From Vibrio fortis (GTDB lineage: Bacteria > Pseudomonadota > Gammaproteobacteria > Enterobacterales > Vibrionaceae): 64,000 bases of DNA. Shown here one piece after another: positions 25,420 to 34,227 of the stretch (positions are counted from its first letter, which is position 1; every line of letters starts with the position of its first letter). Both the position numbers and the translations under genes were made by a program. Location of the stretch: positions 496,001 to 560,000 of the forward strand of contig NZ_JFFR01000002.1 of assembly GCF_000695685.1 (NCBI RefSeq), read 5' to 3'. The notes under the pieces were generated by a model, which saw only the letters and a list, made by a program, of their open reading frames with translations, ran no database searches and had not been told where the DNA came from.

Positions 25420-27156
25420 CTAGTCATCAAACAGTAAGTTGATCGCGACAGAGAGCATGACAAGACCAGCAATTGGCGCGATAACACCAATCGCAGAACG
25501 CTCGATGTAAGGTAGGTTCTCGGCAATCAGCAAGCCCCATTCTGGCTCTGGTGGCTTCGCTCCCAAGCCGATAAAGCTCAAAGACGTTAAACTCAACGTA
25601 ATAACGGGCAGTCTTAACAGTGCATGCCTTATCAGTGGCGGCAAAACATAAGGGAGCAAATAATAGCGCAATACACGCAGACGGCTGGTTCCCCAAACAG
25701 GAGCCAAATGCGTATACGGCTGAGCCTTTGCTTCTAAAACCAAGCTTGAACAGTGCGCAGCTAAAGGTGCCCAAGACACTAACACGATAGCAATCAAGGC
25801 ACTGTTTGGGTTCATCCCAGTTAAACCGGCCACCAAAAGACCTGCCACGATATAAGGCACCGCCTTGGTGATCTCGATAAGACCTTGGCTGTAGCGAGTC
25901 ACAAATCCAAGCAATAAGCCGATCACTAGGCTTAGGAAGGTCGCCAGTATTCCCATTTTCATGGTTGAGAACATCCCTCCTCCCACTCTCGCAAGCAGAT
26001 CTCGACCTACAGCATCAGCACCAAATGGAGCTGCAAGACTCGGTGAGGCTAATCGAGGAAATTGGATGAGGTAAGGGTCACGGATCAGCGCCCAACCGGC
26101 ACAACCAATAAGCAGAGTGAAGATAGTTAAACTGGCATTTCTTTTTATGCGACTCTGGGTGAAGCGAAACGTGCTGTGACTGCTGATCAACTTACCGCTA
26201 GTAGCGCTGTGCCCGAGTAAAGCCCGCTGGATCATGATGCTAACGCTACTGATCAGAATCGAGAATGCGAGCAATACCAATAGACCACCTTGAAGCAGTG
26301 GAAGGTCTTGCGACTTAGCCGCGCCCAGAATTAAGCGACCAATACCAGGAATCGAAAAGATCTGCTCAACTGCCACCGCACCGCCAGTCAAACCAATCAC
26401 AATCATGGCAAGTTGCGGGATAAGGTTGCTAAGTGCTCGCCACAAGGCAAACCTCAAGATCTGGAATTTGCTGATGTTTGCCGAAAGCCAAGTGATAACC
26501 CAAGGTTCATCAAGAACCCGAATCAAACTGTCGTTCAATAGTCGGCTAAATAAGCCACTTGCAGGTAAAGCGAGCGCTAGTGTCGGTAACCAGAGGTTTT
26601 GGGTGCTGGTCCAACCGTAAGGTGGAAGCCAACCTAGCCAAATTGCGAAAACCAAGATAAGTAATGACGCAATCACATACTCAGGAAGCGACACCAACAC
26701 AGAGCTTAAGCTGTTGTGTTGATTATCAAGCTTGTTTTGTTGCCAACGATGAATGGTGAACAAGACACTGATAAGGCAGAACACTAACGTCATAGTCAGT
26801 GCACAAGCCATCAAAAACAGTGACGTTTTCGCCGTAGATTGAACACTCTGCATAACAGGTGAACCATCTACCCAAGAGACACCTAAATCGCCTTGCGCAG
26901 CCAACACCAACCAGTCCCACAATCGTTCTGTAGCAGAACGGTCTAACTGCAAGTCAGCACGAATCGCTTGCAGTGCTTCAGCCGTCATTAACTGCTGAGC
27001 ACCAGCTCGTGCACGTAAGATCGCCTGACTTGGGTCAATCCCAGCTATATCGGGCATTAGCCCCACTAAAACCACCACCACGCTCAGTGAAGCTAAGCGT
27101 GACAGCCATGGCATACAAGCGCCCCAATTGAGGCGCATGTTGGCAACAAGTGACAT
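25420..27156 (-). CDS. Fused DppB-DppC-type permease of a peptide/nickel ABC importer
   Basis: A 578-residue inner-membrane protein that joins both permease subunits of a PepT-family ABC importer. The N-terminal half (about 1-310) is DppB-like, with its coupling motif around E-Q-I-F-S-I-P-G-I-G-R-L. The C-terminal half (about 335-578) is DppC-like, with F-G-A-D-A-V-G-R-D-L-L-A-R-V and the S-F-I-G-L-G-A-K-P-P-E-P-E-W-G motif. Normal systems use two separate genes. No frameshift is needed to read through, and the linker region S-H-S-T-F-R-F-T-Q-S-R-I-K-R looks like an ordinary cytoplasmic loop. The gene follows the binding-protein gene by four bases and closes the operon. Confidence 0.88.
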   Translation of the reverse strand: MSLVANMRLNWGACMPWLSRLASLSVVVVLVGLMPDIAGIDPSQAILRARAGAQQLMTAEALQAIRADLQLDRSATERLWDWLVLAAQGDLGVSWVDGSPVMQSVQSTAKTSLFLMACALTMTLVFCLISVLFTIHRWQQNKLDNQHNSLSSVLVSLPEYVIASLLILVFAIWLGWLPPYGWTSTQNLWLPTLALALPASGLFSRLLNDSLIRVLDEPWVITWLSANISKFQILRFALWRALSNLIPQLAMIVIGLTGGAVAVEQIFSIPGIGRLILGAAKSQDLPLLQGGLLVLLAFSILISSVSIMIQRALLGHSATSGKLISSHSTFRFTQSRIKRNASLTIFTLLIGCAGWALIRDPYLIQFPRLASPSLAAPFGADAVGRDLLARVGGGMFSTMKMGILATFLSLVIGLLLGFVTRYSQGLIEITKAVPYIVAGLLVAGLTGMNPNSALIAIVLVSWAPLAAHCSSLVLEAKAQPYTHLAPVWGTSRLRVLRYYLLPYVLPPLIRHALLRLPVITLSLTSLSFIGLGAKPPEPEWGLLIAENLPYIERSAIGVIAPIAGLVMLSVAINLLFDD

Positions 27157-27160
27157 TGCG

Positions 27161-28681
27161 TTAGTTCACCTCAGTAAACTGGTCGATAAGACGACGTTCA
27201 CGTGGATCACGCTGTGCATTTTTCACTTTTTCGCTTTCGCCTTGAATCACACGCTCGTGCAATAGAGGAATCGCAGCGTATTGACCCAGAATCAAGTTTT
27301 CAGCTTCAATGATCGCTTGCTGACGCAATTCACCTAGAGGTTGACGGTCAGCATGGTCTAGTGCAGCATCCACTTCTTCAGAACAGAACTGACCTAAGTT
27401 AAATGAACCGTCACAACTGAAGTCACTCTGCATGTAAGCAACTGGGTCACCCGAATCTAGAACCGTCGCTCGCGATAGAATGAAGGCATCAAACTTACCT
27501 GCAAGTGCGTCGTTTTCAATTTGAGCATATTCACGAACGTCTAGCTCAACCACAAAACCTGCCGCTTCTAGTTGCTGCTTTAGAAGTACTGCTACTTCCG
27601 GCAGTTCAGCACGGTCGGTAAAGGTACCAATCGTGATCTTCTCGCCGTTAGCTTGACGAATTTCCATGGTTTCCATACGTGGATTCTTGTCACGTACTGG
27701 TTGTGCCCAAGCCAGTGCTGGCCCTAAAAGACCTTTAGCAAGATCAGCATGGTTTTCGTAAACCGTTTCAATGATCTGCTCGCGATTCACCGCTTGACCT
27801 GCCGCTTTACGCAGAGCAAATTGGCTAAACACTTCAGACTGATTATTTAGATATAGCGTGTTTGTACGAGGCATCGCAACTTCATGTAGTTGAGATTGAT
27901 CCATCATTGCGATTTGAGAAACCGGTACCGCTTCTACTACGTCCGCTTCACCAGTACGCAGAGCCGCCGCACGCGCGAAACCGTTAGGCACGTATTCCGC
28001 CAAGATGTTTTCAACTTTAGCTTTCTCGCCCCAGTAGCCATCAAAGCGTGTCAGTCTCGCGCTCGTTGTGCCGTTGATTTCTGTCAGGATAAATGGACCA
28101 GTACCCGCTTTAATTGAGTTCACGCGACCATCTTCTTGGTAAGCAGCTGTCGATAGAATAGAAAGCTGTGGACTTGATAGACGGCTTGGCAGAAGTGGAT
28201 CATTAAACGTTGTTTTTATCTGAACCTTAAAGTCATCAATCGCCTCAACTTGCCATTCAATACCATCAAGGATACGTGGCTTTGGCGCTGCATCTAGCGC
28301 TTTTTGAAGAGAGTTAACGACAACCGCAGCGTTGAGATCTGAGCCGTCATGGAACTTAACGCCTTCACGTACGTTGAAAGTCCAAGTCATTGGGTCAACT
28401 TGTTCCCACTCGGTTGCTAGCATAGGTTCCGCCACCGATTGGTCACTTAGGTTTACCAATGTTTCAGCCGTGCTCCAACGAGACAGTTTGAATGCGTCGT
28501 CAGATAGAGGTGAAAGGCCTGTTCTTGGCGGTTGCATCATCGCAACACGAATTTCTGCTGATTTATCAACAGGTGCCGCCGCTTGTTCAGCGTCTTGTTT
28601 CTTCTCTTCAGAATCGAAACAACCTGTTAGCAATGTGCTTAGAGCTAGCGCTACTGCTAACTTTGGCGTATTAAGGTGCAT
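27161..28681 (-). CDS. Extracellular solute-binding lipoprotein, family 5 (peptide/nickel type)
   Basis: A periplasmic binding lipoprotein of 506 residues. The N terminus has a signal with lipobox L-L-T-G-C (lipidated C21) followed by an acidic linker. The family-5 core shows the T-W-T-F-N-V-R-E-G-V-K-F-H-D-G segment and later G-T-G-P-F. It should deliver a ligand to the fused permease. The ATG at 28681 is preceded by GGAGAGG and lies 11 bases inside the preceding ATPase gene, which decides the start; a longer frame to 28732 is unlikely. The ligand could be a peptide, nickel or a metal chelate; sequence alone does not decide. Confidence 0.9.
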   Translation of the reverse strand: MHLNTPKLAVALALSTLLTGCFDSEEKKQDAEQAAAPVDKSAEIRVAMMQPPRTGLSPLSDDAFKLSRWSTAETLVNLSDQSVAEPMLATEWEQVDPMTWTFNVREGVKFHDGSDLNAAVVVNSLQKALDAAPKPRILDGIEWQVEAIDDFKVQIKTTFNDPLLPSRLSSPQLSILSTAAYQEDGRVNSIKAGTGPFILTEINGTTSARLTRFDGYWGEKAKVENILAEYVPNGFARAAALRTGEADVVEAVPVSQIAMMDQSQLHEVAMPRTNTLYLNNQSEVFSQFALRKAAGQAVNREQIIETVYENHADLAKGLLGPALAWAQPVRDKNPRMETMEIRQANGEKITIGTFTDRAELPEVAVLLKQQLEAAGFVVELDVREYAQIENDALAGKFDAFILSRATVLDSGDPVAYMQSDFSCDGSFNLGQFCSEEVDAALDHADRQPLGELRQQAIIEAENLILGQYAAIPLLHERVIQGESEKVKNAQRDPRERRLIDQFTEVN

Positions 28682-29504
28682 ACGAGACCTCTCCAATGGT
28701 TTTTGTGTATTCATGATTCGTTTTTTGCGCACTCAATAAAGCTCGAGTGGTCATATGTTTGGGTTGCTTCATCACTTGCTTAGCTTCGCCATATTCAGCG
28801 ACTTGGCCTTTGTCGAGCACTAAGATCTCATCACACAATGCTTCGGCTGCATTCAAGTCGTGAGTCACCAAGATCAGTCGCATTTGGCGTCGCTGCTGGA
28901 TCGATACAAACAAGTCTAGGACCTGCTGTCGACTCACTGGATCTAAGCTACTGGTGGGCTCATCAGCCACCAGCACACAAGGTTCTACAATCAGAGCGCG
29001 AGCAATTGCGACTCTTTGTGCTTGGCCAACGGAGAGCTGTCTTGATGGACGAGCTAATAGTGACTCGTTAAGTCCAACATCTCTGAGTGCCTTTTCAATT
29101 TTTTGCTCTTTATTGTCAGTAAGCCCCATGCTGATAAGTGGCTCCAATAACAACTGCTCCACCGTGTAATAAGGGTTCAAGCTCGATTGCGGCTCTTGTG
29201 GAATAAGCTGGATATGCTGGCACAATGCTCTGCGCTGTTTCTCTGAACTTGATGAGAGCGGTTGCCCACAGATATACACCTCACCCGACGTAGGTCGTCG
29301 TAAACTGAAAAGCAACTCAATCAAAGTAGACTTACCGGCGCCTGATGGCCCGACAATCGCCAAGTTCTGAGTTTCGATACTCAGTTCAAGTTGATCGAGC
29401 GCTTTGAATGGTTTCCCTCCAAGCCATGCAGGCTTCGAGTAATAATGTACATTCACATTTTCAAAACGAACTTGTGCGGACATAGGTTGAGTGTGATTGG
29501 GCAT
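28671..29504 (-). CDS. ABC transporter ATP-binding protein (DppF/NikE type)
   Basis: A 277-residue cytosolic ATPase subunit. Walker A is G-P-S-G-A-G-K-S-T, the signature is L-S-V-G-Q-A-Q-R-V-A-I-A-R-A-L (V instead of the usual G at the third position), and Walker B is V-L-V-A-D-E-P-T-S-S-L-D. The start at 29504 (M-P-N-H-T-Q) has GGAGTC upstream; the frame extends to 29621 inside the preceding gene, which I reject. It lies 19 bases after the first ATPase gene. Pairs of ATPases are standard for peptide/nickel importers. Confidence 0.9.
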   Translation of the reverse strand: MPNHTQPMSAQVRFENVNVHYYSKPAWLGGKPFKALDQLELSIETQNLAIVGPSGAGKSTLIELLFSLRRPTSGEVYICGQPLSSSSEKQRRALCQHIQLIPQEPQSSLNPYYTVEQLLLEPLISMGLTDNKEQKIEKALRDVGLNESLLARPSRQLSVGQAQRVAIARALIVEPCVLVADEPTSSLDPVSRQQVLDLFVSIQQRRQMRLILVTHDLNAAEALCDEILVLDKGQVAEYGEAKQVMKQPKHMTTRALLSAQKTNHEYTKTIGEVSYAP

Positions 29505-29523
29505 AAAGGACTCCGACTCTGAA

Positions 29524-30327
29524 CTACGGAAGCAGTTGAGCCAGTTGTTGGCAGAACTCGTGCTTGCTTGAGGTAATCGCCTCTTTCGGAGTACCGTAAG
29601 CCACCATGGTACCCTCAGCAATCACCAACAGCTTGTCGCAAGCGAGCGCTGCAGATAAGTCGTGAGTAATCAACATTCCGCCGATATTTCTTTGCTGAAT
29701 GCTGTTTCTAAATAGAGTAAGGATCTCTGACTCGGTAATTGGGTCAAGCGCACTGGTTGGCTCATCGGCAATAAGCAGATTCGCTCGACCAAGCAGAGCA
29801 ATAGCAATACAAATACGTTGTCTTTGACCACCAGACAGTTGACTTGGATGCTGCTTTAAAGCCATGTCAGCGTCACTGAAACCGAGTTGGTCAAGCAGTG
29901 TGGATACGGTTGCTTTGTGAGTCGAGTTGAGACGCGTTTTGTTGCCCGTTAAGGCTAAACTAAGCTGTTGCTCGACTGAAGCCAATGGGTTCAGAGCTTG
30001 TAACGCGTCTTGAAAAATCACCGCAGGTCTTTGAGCCGCTTCTCTTTGCAGCATCGCTTGCGTGCTGACTTCCTCGCCATTAATCAAGATATCTCCATTG
30101 GCGAAGACATCCTTAGGTAAGAAACCGGCTACGGCCTTAGACAGCATAGACTTACCAATCCCAGACGGTCCCATAACGGCAAGCACTTCACCCTCAGCAA
30201 GAGTAAAAGAGATATTGCGAAAAAAAGACTGATGAGAATCTGAGATTTGAAGTTGATTTACAGCGAGTATTGGTTGTGTGTTCACGACAGCTTGGCTTGT
30301 AATGGTATAACATAACAATACTACCAT
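29524..30327 (-). CDS. ABC transporter ATP-binding protein (DppD/NikD type)
   Basis: The first gene of the importer operon, up to 267 residues. Walker A is G-P-S-G-I-G-K-S-M, the signature is L-S-G-G-Q-R-Q-R-I-C-I-A-I-A-L, and Walker B is L-L-I-A-D-E-P-T-S-A-L-D. The ATG at 30327 has no good ribosome site and codes for a hydrophobic start unlike the family; a GTG at 30285 (V-N-T-Q-P) is a reasonable alternative giving 253 residues. Operon order is ATPase, ATPase, binding lipoprotein, fused permease. Confidence 0.88.
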   Translation of the reverse strand: MVVLLCYTITSQAVVNTQPILAVNQLQISDSHQSFFRNISFTLAEGEVLAVMGPSGIGKSMLSKAVAGFLPKDVFANGDILINGEEVSTQAMLQREAAQRPAVIFQDALQALNPLASVEQQLSLALTGNKTRLNSTHKATVSTLLDQLGFSDADMALKQHPSQLSGGQRQRICIAIALLGRANLLIADEPTSALDPITESEILTLFRNSIQQRNIGGMLITHDLSAALACDKLLVIAEGTMVAYGTPKEAITSSKHEFCQQLAQLLP

Positions 30328-30392
30328 GAGGGTTTGGTTAAGAAAACATCCCGTAAGGGTTAAATCTGACTGTTTTTTGGTTTTCGAGAATA

Positions 30393-30414
30393 AAGGGCAA
30401 GCTCACCTGCCCTT
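30393..30414 (-). terminator. Hairpin after the MATE gene
   Basis: AAGGGCA (30393-30399) pairs with TGCCCTT (30408-30414) around an eight-base loop. On the minus strand the tail is only moderately T-rich, so this is a probable weak terminator between the MATE gene and the ABC importer operon. Confidence 0.5.
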
Positions 30415-30471
30415 AATTAGTTGGGAATTTCAATACTATGAGATAAACACGTTTGATTTATAAATATGAAG

Positions 30472-31776
30472 CTATAAACACTTTTCTCGCACTTGCTGGA
30501 TCGATGGATATAAGAAAACAAACCGTCCAACATAAAAGAGCGTAAAGGCTAGCCATAAACCATGGTTTCCCCACTGTGGCACAGCTAAAAGCTGAACCAC
30601 TAAAAACACCAGCAGCGTTATAAAGCTTGAGTTCCTTACCGGTTTCGTTGTGCTTGTCCCCGTAAAAATGCCATAGAAAGTCAACCCGTACCCCGCGACC
30701 AATGGGAATACGAGTAACCAAGGACTCATTTCAAGATACAGGGTGTTCAGTTCCGGTAGCGTGGTGAATAGCATGACGATTTGCTCTTTAAACACCAGAG
30801 TTAAAAGCGTCAGTACTACAACAAATGCCGCCGTCCACTGAGTGTTTAACTTAATCACACTATCAAGCAACTTCGGATTTTTCTGCCCTACCGCTTTACC
30901 AGCAAACACACTCGAGGCATTAGCAACACCGTCGAACATATAGCTAACAATGAAAGTCACTTGCATCAATATCGCATTCGTTGCCAACACGTCTGGACCA
31001 AGCTGAGAACCAACGCGCGCCATCATATTGAAGAAAACCAAAATACAAATCGTACGTAACAACAGATCCATATTCGAAGACATGATCACTTTCAGATCTT
31101 TCTTGGACATTTTGGCTGTAGATAGATGCTCGAACAGCGAAAATTTACATGTCTTAAGAACAAAACCAACACCGATAGCAAATGTAGTAACTTGTGCAAT
31201 TAGAGTAGCAACTGCGACGCCTGCTATCCCCATATCAAAATAGAGTACGAATACGATATCCAAGACGATATTGAGTACGTTACCAAACACTTGCGTAAAT
31301 AGTGTTTCTTTGGCTTTGGCCTGCCCCATTAACCAACCGATGATGGTGTAGTTCAACAGTACAAATGGAGCGCCATAAATCATGATGTCAAAATAGATCT
31401 TCGCATTTTCACCCACAGCGGCATCTGGGGAGATGATCCATTCTGCGCCCTTCCAAATCAGTGACTGCAACGCTATGAAAATTAATCCAACACACAAAGC
31501 CAGTACAAATGGGCGAAACAGACTACTCGCCTGCTCTAAGTGACTGTTTCGTCCCAGTGCAATGGCACTCTGACCCGTTGTGCTGACACGGAAAAAGCCG
31601 AACAACCAATACAAGGTGTTCATGATGACGGTGCCGATCGCGACGCCTCCAATCAGCTCAGCGACACCGAGTTTGCCAATAACGGCAGTATCTACCGCTC
31701 CAAGCAAAGGTTGCGTAACAGTCGAGACAATGAAGGGAAAAGCAATCTTAAAGTAATCTTTATGAGTCAGATTCAT
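30472..31776 (-). CDS. MATE-family efflux protein (DinF-like)
   Basis: A 434-residue inner-membrane antiporter with about twelve helices in two halves. The N-terminal half has Q-P-L-L-G-A-V-D-T-A-V-I-G, the usual MATE/DinF start with its conserved aspartate. MATE pumps expel organic cations, drugs or secondary metabolites using sodium or protons. The ATG at 31776 lacks a visible ribosome site (T-T-A-A-A-C-C-C-T-A precedes). A Rho-independent terminator and, farther up, a promoter overlapped by a Fur box stand directly upstream, so expression may depend on iron-controlled read-through. A role in siderophore export is conceivable but not shown. Confidence 0.9.
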   Translation of the reverse strand: MNLTHKDYFKIAFPFIVSTVTQPLLGAVDTAVIGKLGVAELIGGVAIGTVIMNTLYWLFGFFRVSTTGQSAIALGRNSHLEQASSLFRPFVLALCVGLIFIALQSLIWKGAEWIISPDAAVGENAKIYFDIMIYGAPFVLLNYTIIGWLMGQAKAKETLFTQVFGNVLNIVLDIVFVLYFDMGIAGVAVATLIAQVTTFAIGVGFVLKTCKFSLFEHLSTAKMSKKDLKVIMSSNMDLLLRTICILVFFNMMARVGSQLGPDVLATNAILMQVTFIVSYMFDGVANASSVFAGKAVGQKNPKLLDSVIKLNTQWTAAFVVVLTLLTLVFKEQIVMLFTTLPELNTLYLEMSPWLLVFPLVAGYGLTFYGIFTGTSTTKPVRNSSFITLLVFLVVQLLAVPQWGNHGLWLAFTLFYVGRFVFLYPSIQQVREKCL

Positions 31777-31810
31777 TAGGGTTTAACTCGGAACAGTGGT
31801 GAGTTGAAGT

Positions 31811-31920
31811 CAAAAAAAGAGCCTCCGTAGATTCGAGGCTCTTGCTTTCTCTAATTGAGAGTCACATTCATCAAGGTAACACAGTCAAGAAAGGCGGATA
31901 TTTACCTTAATCAAGAAATC
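31811..31920 (-). ncRNA. Candidate Fur-regulated small RNA
   Basis: On the minus strand a promoter with -35 TTGATA (31950-31955) and -10 TATCAT (31927-31932), exactly 17 bases apart, would start RNA near 31920. A Fur-like box covers the -35 and spacer. About 75 nucleotides later comes a perfect stem AAGAGCCTC/GAGGCTCTT followed by seven T, ending near 31811. No ORF longer than a few codons lies inside. Promoter, iron operator and terminator together define an RNA of about 110 nucleotides. I do not see the conserved core of E. coli RyhB. The alternative reading is a leader with an attenuator for the MATE gene. Confidence 0.45.
31817..31843 (-). terminator. Rho-independent terminator upstream of the MATE gene
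   Basis: AAGAGCCTC (31817-31825) pairs with GAGGCTCTT (31835-31843) around a nine-base loop. On the minus strand it is followed by seven T. It stands 35 bases before the MATE start, so it must either end a small RNA, end the DUF2157 transcript, or attenuate the MATE transcript. Confidence 0.85.
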
Positions 31921-31926
31921 TCCCAG

Positions 31927-31955
31927 ATGATAAAGTTAATGATAATTAATATCAA
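31927..31955 (-). promoter_or_regulatory. Promoter within a Fur box, minus strand
   Basis: Minus-strand hexamers TTGATA and TATCAT match sigma-70 consensus at five of six positions each with the ideal 17-base spacing. Confidence 0.55.
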
Positions 31956-31956
31956 T
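31938..31956. promoter_or_regulatory. Fur box
   Basis: AATGATAATTAATATCAAT agrees with the vibrio/enteric Fur consensus AATGATAATNATTATCATT at 16 of the 18 defined positions. Bound Fur would cover the -35 of the promoter at 31927-31955 and repress it when iron is plentiful. Confidence 0.6.
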
Positions 31957-31989
31957 TATTAATATTGTCTGACATGTTTTTCTAGCGCA

Positions 31990-33021
31990 TCAAGCCTTAG
32001 GTAGCTTTAACTGGTAAATCTTCTCTGCTTTAGTCCCTAATAACCAGAAACTCACCGCGAGAATCGCAAAGAACAAGGCTTTGTGCATACCTTCCCAGAG
32101 GTACTCAAAGAAACGGCTATAAAGATTCAAGAAGATGAACACCAAAGCGACACCTTTAGTCATATCATCATGGTGCTTCAATCCGAGATAGAGTGCCGCA
32201 AGCGAAACCACCAAAAGTAGCACCGACCAATACAGAATCGAGATCTGCTCTATATCCAACCAAATACTGAAATCAGCATGGTTTCCGAATATCGAGAGCA
32301 GCCAAAGGGAAAAGAAGAAATAGAGCAAGCCAACAAATTTGGTCACACTCTCAAATTCCATCGCTGCCCTGATCCTTGGTAAAACGTAGAGGCTCGCCAC
32401 CAGCAAAAGCCCACCAAACAATGCAAAGCGCAGCGGGTAATTCATACCTAGATAGTAGCCATCACTCTGCACCTGATAGGAATGGAAACCAAACCACGCA
32501 CCTAACGTCATCAGGGCGAATATCCAGACCGTTTGAGAAGACAGCCAGAGCCCAATCAAACCATAAATCGCTGAGGCTAGTAGAATCAGTGGTGCTAGGT
32601 TCTCTGTCTCTATGACCTTTCCAAGGAAAAAGATCGACAGCGCGGTGCTTATCATTCCGAGAACGAACAGCGCCTCATTGGCCAAGACTTTACTTGGGTA
32701 GAGTTTCTTTCTGCGAATACCGAACACGTAAAAGCCAACAGCTCCCGCTAAGAAGAACAGACTCTTTGCTAGTTCTGGCGCAGTGAAGATGCTTTTGAAC
32801 AGCTCTATCAACCACTCATCAAACACAAAGGATAAGGTTGCCAATACAACGCATGTCACCGCAATAGTAAACGAGTAACGAGCAATCTGAGTCCAATCGA
32901 AAGCCGAAACTTCGAAGGTGCTCGTCAGCTTGTCATGCTCTTCTTGTGTTAAAACACCTTGGGACTGCCACTCATCGAGCGCATTACCAATGATTCTGCG
33001 TTCCTTCTTAGACACTTTCAT
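31990..33021 (-). CDS. DUF2157-family membrane protein
   Basis: A 343-residue protein with a short cytoplasmic N-terminal domain (about 1-45, including W-x-x-x-G-V-L-T-x-E-E-x-x-x-L typical of DUF2157 domains) followed by about ten membrane helices. The family is widespread in bacteria but its function is not known. The ATG at 33021 has a clear GAGAGGT ribosome site. It stands alone, with the candidate small RNA and the MATE gene downstream. Confidence 0.82.
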   Translation of the reverse strand: MKVSKKERRIIGNALDEWQSQGVLTQEEHDKLTSTFEVSAFDWTQIARYSFTIAVTCVVLATLSFVFDEWLIELFKSIFTAPELAKSLFFLAGAVGFYVFGIRRKKLYPSKVLANEALFVLGMISTALSIFFLGKVIETENLAPLILLASAIYGLIGLWLSSQTVWIFALMTLGAWFGFHSYQVQSDGYYLGMNYPLRFALFGGLLLVASLYVLPRIRAAMEFESVTKFVGLLYFFFSLWLLSIFGNHADFSIWLDIEQISILYWSVLLLVVSLAALYLGLKHHDDMTKGVALVFIFLNLYSRFFEYLWEGMHKALFFAILAVSFWLLGTKAEKIYQLKLPKA

Positions 33022-33348
33022 GTCTACCTCTCTTAAAACCGATATTCACGAGTGAGAACTTTCTGTTTCTAACTCTATTATGGCTTAAGAGTAACATGGA
33101 GTTTCCGTCTCCGTAGATCAGACACGGATAAATTCATGGTTTTTAAGATCTTTAAGGGTTATGAAATCATACTTGCACTCGAATGGGTGCTAAGAGATGA
33201 AGCAATTGAAGGCAGAAATACGAAGATAAATAAAGCACGCAAATGCATGTTTTAAGAGAGTGCTTACTGATAAATAAATCAGACAAATGAGCAACCCTAC
33301 TCATGAGAGAAAAGGAAGAAAAATCCTCATGAGCAGGGCTTATTTGTA
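33022..33348. other. Intergenic region between the DUF2157 gene and the dehydrogenase gene
   Basis: About 325 bases. A 39-codon plus-strand frame at 33136-33255 starts with ATG but has only a weak GGATAA upstream; I do not call it a gene. The right end holds a long hairpin (listed separately). Confidence 0.4.
33283..33347 (-). terminator. Long hairpin after the dehydrogenase gene
   Basis: CTCATGAG (33300-33307) pairs with CTCATGAG (33326-33333), extended by CCCT/AGGG and, after a small bulge, ACAAAT/ATTTGT. It directly follows the stop of the minus-strand gene. The T tract is poor, so it is a likely transcript end or stability structure. Confidence 0.5.
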
Positions 33349-34227
33349 TTACTTCTCTAGCTTGGTGAAGTAGTCAAATAGTACTGGAACGTCGTTTTGA
33401 CCTAGACCTGCATCAACTGCAGCTTGTAGGCTCTTAGACGTACCTTCAGCGATTAGAGACTCTGTACCTAGGTCTGAAACCATCTCTAGGAAATAACCAA
33501 GATCTTTGTTCGCGTTTGCTACAGAGAAACCTAGCTTCTCTTCGCCATCTACTGCGTAGAACTTACAGAACTGCATGAATGGAGAGTTAGATGGACCTGC
33601 AGACATGATGTCAAACAGCTGTTGACCATCAACGCCAGCCAGTTTTGCAACAGCGAATGCTTGAGACATTGTTGCTACAGTCGTCATACCCATGAAGTTA
33701 TTTACAAGCTTAGTTACGTGACCTGAACCTAGAGCACCTAGGTGGAATACGTTTTCGCCTTGCTCATCAAGAACAGGTTTAACTTTGTTGAATGTTTCGA
33801 TGTCGCCTGCAGCCATGATGTTTAGTAGGCCATCTTTAGCGTGAGCTGGTGTACGACCTAGAGGTGCGTCAATCATACCAGCGCCTTTCGCTGCAAGGTC
33901 TTCGCCAATCTTACGCGTTGAAGCTGGGATAGAAGTACCGAAGTCAATCAGTGTTGCACCCTCTTTGATACCCGCTAGGATACCTTCATCACCGTATACC
34001 ACTTTTTCTACAACAGCAGACGTTGTAAGACATAGCATTACGATGTCGCTGTTTTCTGCAAGTTCTTTGCCAGAAGTTGCTTCTTTTGCACCACGAGCTA
34101 CACAAGCTGCAACCGCTTCTTTGTTAAGATCCATAACGTTTAGCTCATAACCACGTTTTTGTAGGTTCTCAACCATGTTGCCGCCCATAAGACCAAGGCC
34201 AATGAAACCAATGACAGGTTTTGTCAT
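33349..34227 (-). CDS. NAD(P)-dependent beta-hydroxyacid dehydrogenase (HIBADH/YihU-like)
   Basis: A 292-residue cytosolic dehydrogenase. The Rossmann motif G-F-I-G-L-G-L-M-G-G-N-M is at residues 8-19, and the catalytic lysine is in G-S-G-H-V-T-K-L-V-N-N near residue 170. The substrate loop reads D-A-P-L-G-R-T-P-A-H-A rather than the S-G-G of 3-hydroxyisobutyrate or tartronate semialdehyde reductases. A G-R-T segment at this place is known from sulfolactaldehyde reductase YihU, so a related acid or sulfonate substrate is possible. The ATG at 34227 has a TAGGAG ribosome site. It is divergent from a PheC-like periplasmic protein gene across 266 bases. Confidence 0.88.
   Translation of the reverse strand: MTKPVIGFIGLGLMGGNMVENLQKRGYELNVMDLNKEAVAACVARGAKEATSGKELAENSDIVMLCLTTSAVVEKVVYGDEGILAGIKEGATLIDFGTSIPASTRKIGEDLAAKGAGMIDAPLGRTPAHAKDGLLNIMAAGDIETFNKVKPVLDEQGENVFHLGALGSGHVTKLVNNFMGMTTVATMSQAFAVAKLAGVDGQQLFDIMSAGPSNSPFMQFCKFYAVDGEEKLGFSVANANKDLGYFLEMVSDLGTESLIAEGTSKSLQAAVDAGLGQNDVPVLFDYFTKLEK

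Noticed and set aside
31811..31920. Calling the candidate small RNA RyhB
   Set aside because: I could not find the RyhB core as known from enterobacteria; only the iron operator and terminator support an RNA.
33136..33255. 39-codon ORF between the DUF2157 gene and the dehydrogenase gene
   Set aside because: Weak ribosome site and no recognised product; it could still be a small protein if conserved.
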